DNA of 5,353 bases from Alphaproteobacteria bacterium (GTDB lineage Bacteria > Pseudomonadota > Alphaproteobacteria > Puniceispirillales > Puniceispirillaceae), in NCBI GenBank assembly GCA_011525265.1, contig WTHV01000051.1, forward strand, positions 1 through 5,353, read 5' to 3'. The notes below the pieces were generated by a model, which worked only from the letters and a program-made list of their open reading frames with translations, was not told where the DNA came from and did no database searches. The position numbers were made by a program, and so were the translations under genes. Shown one piece after another: positions 1 through 5,353 of this stretch (the stretch's first letter is position 1; every line of letters starts with the position of its first letter).

Positions 1-962
1 GGCGGGGCTTTGCCTTCATGAATATCCATAAAAGCTTGTTGGCCAACGCTCAAAGGCCTTACATCTGACCAGCCATCAGCCGAAATATGACCTGCTTCTA
101 GCAAAGAGACCGCTTCGGCAAAATCACTTTTACTATAACAATAGCTGCCCTTGAATGTGACCTCTTGCAATGTCACATACCTTGTATCAAAGCCTGCCTC
201 ATTATCTTGAAGACCAATATGTAAGATCATACCCCCCGGAGAGACAAGCTCACAGCTTGCTTGGCGGGTACGCCCTGTGCCAACCGCATCAAAGACAAGC
301 GGGACAGAATGCGCATCAGGGGCTGTTGCAATCGGGTTATAGCTATTTACCCCAACAACCTTATCAAGCATCTTGCGGCGCATATCATTCACTTCAGCGA
401 TATGGATGTCCTCATAACCCAAATGCTTTGCTAGCAAGCCTGCGAGCAATCCGATAGCACCACCACCCAAAATGACCATCCTATCAGACCGGCTTGCTTG
501 ATAATCATCTGTCATGAGGCGCATCGCATGAACAACACAGGCCAAGGGCTCAGCCAAAGCAGCATTGGTCAATGAGATAGAAGAGGAAAGAGCTGTGATA
601 TTATCACTTCTGATAGAAACATATTGCGCAAAGCCGCCTGGCAAGCGCATACCGATCATCTCTCTTTGTCCACAAAGATGTGTCGCACCAGACTGGCACG
701 CAGTACAATTCCCGCAATTCAGAAGCGGATTAACGGCAACAAGCTGACCAGCCAATGGGCCATCAAGCGCTTTACCAACCACCTCATGACCAAGCACTAA
801 AGGTGGCACGCGCCGTGAATCATGACCATGCCATGCATGCATATCAGAGCCACAAATACCGCATAAGGAGACATCAATCAGCGTCTGACCATCTTGTGCA
901 TCGGGCTTTGCATAATCTGTGAACTCACAGCGCATAACATCTGAATAGACAAGGGCATCCAT
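1..962 (-). CDS. Zinc-dependent medium-chain alcohol dehydrogenase, 3' end cut by window edge; candidate DHPS 2-dehydrogenase
   Basis: The frame is open from ATG at 962 to the left edge with no stop, giving about 320 residues; the family usually has 335-350, so only the C-terminal tail is missing. It is a cytoplasmic NAD(P)-dependent MDR dehydrogenase of the sorbitol/threonine dehydrogenase type. Catalytic zinc site: CGICGSD with Cys37, then GHE with His59 and Glu60, and Glu138 in AEPLA. Structural zinc site: Cys83, Cys86, Cys89 and Cys97. The Rossmann motif GGGAIG is at 166-171, and an acidic residue (Glu190, in IAEVND) at the end of the second strand favours NAD over NADP. The start follows a weak AAGAGA ribosome site (970-975) seven bases upstream, and the gene lies 28 nt after the HpsN-like gene. 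From this context I infer a role in oxidising or reducing C2 of dihydroxypropanesulfonate, like HpsO or HpsP. The class is certain; the substrate is not, and a polyol or amino-alcohol dehydrogenase remains possible. Confidence 0.9.
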   Translation of the reverse strand, partial: MDALVYSDVMRCEFTDYAKPDAQDGQTLIDVSLCGICGSDMHAWHGHDSRRVPPLVLGHEVVGKALDGPLAGQLVAVNPLLNCGNCTACQSGATHLCGQREMIGMRLPGGFAQYVSIRSDNITALSSSISLTNAALAEPLACVVHAMRLMTDDYQASRSDRMVILGGGAIGLLAGLLAKHLGYEDIHIAEVNDMRRKMLDKVVGVNSYNPIATAPDAHSVPLVFDAVGTGRTRQASCELVSPGGMILHIGLQDNEAGFDTRYVTLQEVTFKGSYCYSKSDFAEAVSLLEAGHISADGWSDVRPLSVGQQAFMDIHEGKAP

Positions 963-990
963 ATTGATATCTCTTTAAGGCTAGTCGTGA

Positions 991-2283
991 TTAGGCAAGA
1001 TTTTCGCCCGGGAAATATTTGCGCAAACGAATATCAGCAGCACGGGCATGACCTTCCATACCTTCAAGGCGCGAAATACGCGCAGCAGCCGCACCAACCT
1101 CACGATTAGCTTCTTGTGTCATACGCTGTGTTGTCACCACTTTCATATATTTATGAACTGACAGGCCGCCTGTGTAATGGGCCGCACCTTTCGTTGGCAA
1201 AATATGGTTTGTACCAGAGCATTTATCGCCATAGCTGACGGTTGTCTCTTCACCAACAAATAATGAGCCATAATTTTTTAGACGGTCTGTGAACCATGCA
1301 TCATTCTTTGTATGAACTTCCAAATGTTCTGCGGCATACTCATCAGAGACGACAGCCATTTCTTCATCTGTATCGCAAAGAATAATTTCACCATAATCAC
1401 GCCATGCAGCTGTCGCAGCTGAGCGTGCAGGCTCTGGCAAAGTCTCAATATGACTATCAATGCGGTCTGTGACAGCATCTGCAAGCGCTTGTGATGTGGT
1501 AAAGAGCCACGCTGGTGAATCAGGTCCATGCTCTGCTTGAGAGACCAAATCCTCAGCGACAATGGCAGGGTCAGCACTCTCATCAGCGATAATCGCAATC
1601 TCTGTTGGGCCAGCAAACATATCAATGCCAACACGGCCATAAAGTGTGCGCTTTGCTTCAGCCACAAAACGGTTACCAGGGCCAACAAGAATACGGGCCT
1701 TCTTACCTGTGAATAGGCCGAACGCCATTGAGGCAATACCTTGCACACCGCCCAAAGACAAAATCTGGTCAGCACCACAAAGATTCATCGCATATAAAAT
1801 CGCAGGGTTTGGCCCTTCATCGCCATGAGGGGCTGTACAAGCGACGATATTTTCAACGCCCGCAACCTTCGCCGTCGCAATTGACATGATCGCAGATGCG
1901 ACATGCGCATAACGACCACCTGGGACATAACAACCTGCTGTCTCAATCGGAATAAGCTTCTGACCTGCCCATAGGCCAGGCGATAATTCTGTTTCAAATT
2001 CTTTGATAGAATCACGCTGTGCCTCAGCAAAACGAACCACACGCTCTTTGGCAAACGCAATATCAGCCTTTAGCTGATCAGAGACCTTTGTACCTGCTTC
2101 TTCGATTTGCTCTTTCGTAACAAGTGCTGGCCCTGTATAGCCATCTAGCTTTACCCCATATTCAAGGGCAGCAGCCTCGCCGCCCTCTTCAATTTTGGCC
2201 AACATTTCACGCACAATCGCTTGTGTTTCATCTGTACCAGTCTGAGGTGTTTTAGACGCTTTTTTAAGGTAGGTTACAGTCAT
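991..2283 (-). CDS. hpsN: HisD-family dehydrogenase, probable sulfopropanediol 3-dehydrogenase (HpsN)
   Basis: A 430-residue protein with the full histidinol dehydrogenase fold and catalytic set. By motif alignment to E. coli HisD, the zinc ligands are Gln249 and His252 (SQAEHGPDS), Asp353 (YGDKCSGTNH) and His412 (EGMEGHARAAD). The catalytic base pair is Glu319-His320 (AAEHLEVH). Cofactor-side motifs are PGGRYAHVAS (121-130), GGVQGIASMAFG (178-189) and VGPGNRFVAEAK (200-211). The context is catabolic (TRAP permease 3 nt upstream, alcohol dehydrogenase downstream, no his genes), and the N-terminus (MTVTYLKKA) resembles HpsN as I remember it. HpsN is a cytoplasmic, NAD+-linked enzyme that oxidises (R)-2,3-dihydroxypropane-1-sulfonate in two steps to (R)-sulfolactate. 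Thr227 falls where E. coli HisD has the substrate-contacting Ser237, which fits a substrate other than histidinol. The start ATG sits 3 nt after the permease stop with only a weak GGGT ribosome site, suggesting translational coupling. Family membership is certain; the HpsN assignment is strong but rests on context and recognition. Confidence 0.85.
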   Translation of the reverse strand: MTVTYLKKASKTPQTGTDETQAIVREMLAKIEEGGEAAALEYGVKLDGYTGPALVTKEQIEEAGTKVSDQLKADIAFAKERVVRFAEAQRDSIKEFETELSPGLWAGQKLIPIETAGCYVPGGRYAHVASAIMSIATAKVAGVENIVACTAPHGDEGPNPAILYAMNLCGADQILSLGGVQGIASMAFGLFTGKKARILVGPGNRFVAEAKRTLYGRVGIDMFAGPTEIAIIADESADPAIVAEDLVSQAEHGPDSPAWLFTTSQALADAVTDRIDSHIETLPEPARSAATAAWRDYGEIILCDTDEEMAVVSDEYAAEHLEVHTKNDAWFTDRLKNYGSLFVGEETTVSYGDKCSGTNHILPTKGAAHYTGGLSVHKYMKVVTTQRMTQEANREVGAAAARISRLEGMEGHARAADIRLRKYFPGENLA

Positions 2284-2286
2284 AAT

Positions 2287-4551
2287 TTAAGACCCATAAA
2301 TGTAAGTTGGTAACCACAGTGCAATCTGTGGGAATGTGAAAATCAGGATAAGACCGATTAGCTGAATGACCATGAATTGCATCATGCCATAATAGATGTC
2401 TTTGAGATCCCACTCAGGGACAACACCTTTTAAGAAATAGGCGGACAAGGCCACAGGCGGCGATAACCATGCCGTCTGCAAGTTCACTGCCACCAAAATA
2501 CCAAACCATGTCAAATTCACATCTAGCTTGACCAAAACAGGAATCAAGATAGGCACAATAATCAGCACAATAGGTACCCACTCAAGTGGCCAGCCTAACA
2601 GGAAGATAAGTGCCATAATGATTACCAAGACCATCGTTGGCGACAGATCCCACGCAAGCAAGAAATCGGTTAACATTGTTGGTGTGCCAAGGCGCGAGAA
2701 CACGGCACCAAAGAAGTTTGAAGCGGCAACAAGGAACAAGATCAATACTGAAATTTCCAATGTCTTGATCAAAGCTTCATAGAATTTGGCCAATGTTAAA
2801 CGACGATAAGCAATCGTCAATACAAGCGCACCAAAGGCACCACAGCCGGCCCCTTCAGTTGGGGTTGCCCAACCAAATAGGATTGAACCCAAAGCAAATG
2901 CCACCAAAGCGGATGGTGGGACAAGCCCCATGAAAAACTCATGCCATAGGTCAGAGAAGAAGAAGCCCGCTGGCTTTGCTTCTTTCACCCAACGCGCACC
3001 AGCATACATGATACCAGCCCAGCCCAATGGGATCAGGATAGAGGAGAATGGGAAATAACCAGCCAATGAACCAGAAAGCCCCATCACAATAAAGGTAAAG
3101 AACAAGATGATTGAAGAGATAACAAGCACGGCTTCAAGCCAATAGGCCTTTGACGTCACGGGCTGTTCTTCAACTGGTAATGTTGGCCCCAATGACGGGT
3201 TCATCCAACAGCGGATCAGCGCATAGCCAGCATACATCGCTGCTAGCATAATGCCCGGAATAATCGCAGCCGAGAACAAATCTGTCACAGGCACTTCTAG
3301 CACCGGGCCCATCACAACAAGCATGATAGATGGCGGGATCAAAATACCCAATGTACCACCTGCTGTAATTGTCCCAGCGGCCAAACGGACATCATAACCA
3401 GACCGGTTCATTGTCTTAGCGGCCATAATGCCCAAAATTGTCACTGACGCCCCAACAATACCTGTTGCCGCGGCAAAGATAGTCGAGACAAAAAGCACTG
3501 CCAAATAAAGCGCGCCTCTTGTGCGTGATAGCATCAATTGCACAGAGGTGAACAAGCGTTCCATCAGACCTGCTTGTTCCATCATAATGCCCATAAAGAC
3601 AAATAATGGCACAGCCGCAAGCGTTTGCTCTAGCATCACATTGTTAAATTGCAATGTCTGAAGATAGAAGACCAAATCACCACCAAAACCCCAAGCACCA
3701 AAAACAAAGCCAAGGAAGATAAGAGTGAAAGAGATGGGGAAGCCAACGAAAATCGCCAGCAACATCACCCCAATCATAACCACACCGATCATCTCATTTG
3801 ACAGGCCGCCAAAGCCTTTGAGGCTGGCATCCATACCTTCGCCAAAGACCATCTCAAAATTAAAGACATCAGGCGTTAGGCTGTTTGAGAAAATCGCCAA
3901 AAGCGCGACCACATAGACAGGAAGCAGACGCATTGTCCATGTCTGTAACGCCCCTTTGCCAAGCTGATGATAGGCACGAAGGAACTCAGCAATACCTTGG
4001 ATTAACAATAGAAGCACACCGATTGGCATTGCGGTACGCGCGGGCGCTAATGGTGCCATCAAGGCTGTATCCATAGAGCGTTCCCACGTCATCCATGCTT
4101 TAACAGTGTAATCCATTGAGACCCAAAAGAAGAACAGCATCGCCGGAAAATAAAACAGCAAATATAATGCCCCATCGACAAGTGCTTGTGTCTTTGGAGA
4201 CCAATTGCGATAGAGGAAATCAGCGCGGATATGAACCCCGCGCATCAACGCATAACCAGCGCCAAGCATAAACATCGCACCAGAGAACATACGGCTTGTA
4301 TCATAGGCCCAATCTGTTGGAGCAATGAAGACTTTGCGCGCAACAACCTCAATAATCATTGCGGCAATAACAGGCACCAGCATCAAACAAGTTAGCTTAC
4401 CAACCCAGTTATTTAAGATGTCAATATTACCAACGATAAAGCGCATAAAAGGGTGCATATCTTCAGGTGTGTCACCTGGTTGACCTGCACGACGCTCGGC
4501 AATCAGCTCATCAGAAATGTCTAATTCCATGCCATCTTCATTTTGTGCCAT
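2287..4551 (-). CDS. TRAP transporter permease, fused DctQ (small) and DctM (large) subunits; likely sulfonate uptake (HpsLM role)
   Basis: A 754-residue inner-membrane protein. Residues 1-35 are polar and cytoplasmic (many Asp/Glu). A DctQ-like domain follows with four membrane segments near 52-75, 85-104, 128-149 and 173-193, including the typical GVHIRADFL at 105-113. A connecting hydrophobic helix (about 208-224) leads to the DctM domain (about 250-750), with FPISFTLIFLG (271-281), VPLFVFMGIMMEQAG (314-328), GASVTILGIMA (367-377), the family hallmark GILIPPSIM (402-410), WATPTEGAG (561-569) and LQTAWLSPPVALSAYF (691-706). DctM carries the transport path; DctQ scaffolds it. The permease takes solute from the periplasmic binding protein encoded just upstream and is driven by an ion gradient, usually Na+. 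DctQ and DctM are separate genes in many TRAP systems, though natural fusions are known. A GTG at 4566 would add five residues, but it overlaps the ribosome binding site, so I chose ATG 4551. The substrate is inferred from the adjacent HpsN-like gene. Confidence 0.95.
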   Translation of the reverse strand: MAQNEDGMELDISDELIAERRAGQPGDTPEDMHPFMRFIVGNIDILNNWVGKLTCLMLVPVIAAMIIEVVARKVFIAPTDWAYDTSRMFSGAMFMLGAGYALMRGVHIRADFLYRNWSPKTQALVDGALYLLFYFPAMLFFFWVSMDYTVKAWMTWERSMDTALMAPLAPARTAMPIGVLLLLIQGIAEFLRAYHQLGKGALQTWTMRLLPVYVVALLAIFSNSLTPDVFNFEMVFGEGMDASLKGFGGLSNEMIGVVMIGVMLLAIFVGFPISFTLIFLGFVFGAWGFGGDLVFYLQTLQFNNVMLEQTLAAVPLFVFMGIMMEQAGLMERLFTSVQLMLSRTRGALYLAVLFVSTIFAAATGIVGASVTILGIMAAKTMNRSGYDVRLAAGTITAGGTLGILIPPSIMLVVMGPVLEVPVTDLFSAAIIPGIMLAAMYAGYALIRCWMNPSLGPTLPVEEQPVTSKAYWLEAVLVISSIILFFTFIVMGLSGSLAGYFPFSSILIPLGWAGIMYAGARWVKEAKPAGFFFSDLWHEFFMGLVPPSALVAFALGSILFGWATPTEGAGCGAFGALVLTIAYRRLTLAKFYEALIKTLEISVLILFLVAASNFFGAVFSRLGTPTMLTDFLLAWDLSPTMVLVIIMALIFLLGWPLEWVPIVLIIVPILIPVLVKLDVNLTWFGILVAVNLQTAWLSPPVALSAYFLKGVVPEWDLKDIYYGMMQFMVIQLIGLILIFTFPQIALWLPTYIYGS

Positions 4552-4558
4552 TTTAGTG

Positions 4559-4564
4559 TCCCCC
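4559..4564 (-). promoter_or_regulatory. Ribosome binding site of the TRAP permease; decides the start codon
   Basis: The minus strand reads GGGGGA seven bases before ATG 4551, which is ideal Shine-Dalgarno spacing. The upstream in-frame GTG (4564-4566) overlaps this purine run and has no comparable site in front of it, so translation most likely begins at ATG 4551 (MAQNEDG). Confidence 0.7.
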
Positions 4565-4630
4565 ACTATTTTGCGCTATCTTTTGCGATAATGCTCTGTC
4601 GTTTTTGACAATGTTTTTTTATAAATGTTT

Positions 4631-4678
4631 TAAAAAGAACAAGGTGGGCCCTGCCGTATTATCAGCACGGCCCACCTT
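4631..4678 (-). terminator. Stem-loop terminator or attenuator between binding protein and permease genes
   Basis: Just after the binding-protein stop codon, the minus strand contains a perfect 10-bp arm pair, AAGGTGGGCC with GGCCCACCTT (outer stem 4641-4678). It continues inward through one G-G mismatch into a further five pairs (one of them G-U), closing on an ATAATA loop. A T-rich tract (GTTCTTTTT) follows on the minus strand. This is the form of an intrinsic terminator. Because the permease and both dehydrogenase genes follow in the same direction, it probably acts as a partial terminator or mRNA 3'-end stabiliser, keeping binding-protein expression above permease expression, as is usual for ABC and TRAP operons. 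The plus strand also has a short T run after the stem. I found no convincing promoter between it and the permease. Confidence 0.85.
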
Positions 4679-4688
4679 TTTAAAATGA

Positions 4689-5353
4689 TTACTTCACGCT
4701 ATCTGCGAAAGCTTTACCAAGTGCGGCATTAGAGGCTTGTGAGCCTGCCCAGAATGGTACAGCAACTGCTGCGAAGTCTTTTTGTGACTGCCATACTTCA
4801 GCAAAGAAAGCGTTTTCAGCTGCGTTCTTTTCCAAAGATGCCTTCGCTGCGTTCATATAAGCAGGGAAGTAGTCAGCAGGTGTATCATGCAAGATAACGC
4901 CATGGTTCTCTGTTAGATCCTTAAGAGCCTTACCATTTTCATAGATACGGTTTGACATTGACTTTGAAAGTGATGCGTTTGCAGCAACTTCAAATGCCTT
5001 CTTCTGGTGATCTGTCAATGAGTTGTACACATCTTTGTTCAAGTACAAGTCAGCATTCACAACAACCTGGTGTAGACCTTGTAGGTAGTAGTGCTTAAGC
5101 ACTTTCTGGAAACCAAATACTGAGTCAGGCTTCGGGCAGCACCATTCAGCTGCGTCGATTGTGCCTTTTTCAAGAGCTGGCAGAATATCACCACCGCCCA
5201 TAGCAACAGAAGCAACACCAATGTCTTTATATGTCTGACCTGGGATGCCTGGAGGTGTACGGAAACGATATTTACGGAAATCTTCCATTGATTCAATCGG
5301 CTCTTTAAACCAACCAAGAGCTTCTGGGCCCACTGGCTGTAGCATAAAGCCTT
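4689..5353 (-). CDS. TRAP transporter substrate-binding protein (DctP family), 5' end cut by window edge; likely HpsK role
   Basis: The frame is open through the right edge. The Met at 5345 is internal (preceded in frame by Gly-Phe), so the true start, signal peptide and roughly the first 140 residues lie outside; about 220 C-terminal residues are seen. Counting from that Met, FRKYRFRTPPG (23-33) holds Arg29, at the place where DctP proteins keep the arginine that clamps the substrate's acidic group. It is followed by GGGDILPALEKGTIDAAEW (50-68), the classic family segment, and then CCPKPDSVFGFQKVLKHYYL. The helical C-terminal part ends in FADSVK. The mature protein acts in the periplasm, delivering solute to the permease encoded next. 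Its position at the head of the visible operon and the HpsN-like gene downstream suggest an anionic C3 sulfonate such as DHPS, but related proteins bind keto acids and other carboxylates, so the substrate is inferred. A strong stem-loop follows the stop codon. Confidence 0.92.
   Translation of the reverse strand, partial: GFMLQPVGPEALGWFKEPIESMEDFRKYRFRTPPGIPGQTYKDIGVASVAMGGGDILPALEKGTIDAAEWCCPKPDSVFGFQKVLKHYYLQGLHQVVVNADLYLNKDVYNSLTDHQKKAFEVAANASLSKSMSNRIYENGKALKDLTENHGVILHDTPADYFPAYMNAAKASLEKNAAENAFFAEVWQSQKDFAAVAVPFWAGSQASNAALGKAFADSVK

Noticed and set aside
170..457. 95-codon open frame on the plus strand
   Set aside because: It lies antisense to the alcohol dehydrogenase, whose Rossmann motif and coding frame run through the region; the translation is low in complexity and rich in Gln and Tyr.
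829..845. Repeated GCATG/CATGC and CATGG words
   Set aside because: They encode the HAWHGHD stretch near the alcohol dehydrogenase zinc site and are explained by its codons.
1278..1778. 166-codon open frame on the minus strand inside the HpsN-like gene
   Set aside because: It overlaps a gene with clear family motifs in another frame, its translation is unlike any known domain, and it has no ribosome site of its own.
4564..4566. GTG as an alternative start of the TRAP permease
   Set aside because: It overlaps the GGGGGA ribosome site that is ideally placed for ATG 4551.
4569..4587. Two copies of TTTTGCG twelve bases apart in the spacer before the permease, as a possible operator
   Set aside because: The units are short, lie in an AT-rich spacer and are not a clear palindrome; chance is a sufficient explanation.
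4601..4616. TTGTCA on the minus strand as a -35 box for an internal promoter
   Set aside because: No acceptable -10 element lies 16-18 bases downstream; the nearest candidate (CATTAT) is only 12 bases away.
5343..5345. ATG as the start of the binding protein
   Set aside because: The frame stays open upstream of it, there would be no signal peptide, and the N-terminal domain of the family would be missing; the gene simply runs off the window.

Overview
All four genes in this window lie on the minus strand and read right to left: a TRAP-type solute-binding protein (N-terminus cut off by the right edge), a fused small-plus-large TRAP permease, a HisD-family dehydrogenase whose features best match sulfopropanediol 3-dehydrogenase (HpsN), and a zinc-dependent medium-chain alcohol dehydrogenase (C-terminus cut off by the left edge). 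I see no RNA genes, mobile elements, CRISPR arrays or repeats of note, and no gene-free stretch longer than about 125 bases.

Layout by position: 5353-4689 periplasmic binding protein; 4688-4552 spacer with a strong stem-loop terminator or attenuator (about 4631-4678) and the ribosome binding site of the permease; 4551-2287 DctQ-DctM fusion; 3 nt gap; 2283-991 HpsN-like dehydrogenase; 28 nt gap; 962-1 alcohol dehydrogenase. The tight spacing points to one operon (binding protein, permease, oxidising enzymes), with the stem-loop probably lowering expression of everything after the binding protein.

The simplest reading is an organosulfonate uptake and oxidation cluster of the hpsKLMN(O/P) type. 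2,3-dihydroxypropane-1-sulfonate (DHPS), a product of sulfoquinovose breakdown that is abundant in algae, would be captured in the periplasm, imported by the ion-gradient-driven TRAP permease and oxidised at C3 by HpsN through sulfolactaldehyde to sulfolactate, with NAD+ as acceptor. The alcohol dehydrogenase is in a position to act at C2 and help interconvert DHPS enantiomers. The desulfonating enzymes (such as SuyAB), a second 2-dehydrogenase and the regulator are not in the window.

Organism: the gene content and the moderate GC content (roughly mid-to-upper 40s percent by eye) suggest a marine alphaproteobacterium, perhaps a SAR116-like or low-GC Rhodobacterales lineage. The phylogenetic placement is inference only. 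The system belongs to a known type; I do not see evidence for a wholly undescribed one. The points of interest are the fused permease, the intra-operon stem-loop, and a gene that is easily misannotated as histidinol dehydrogenase.
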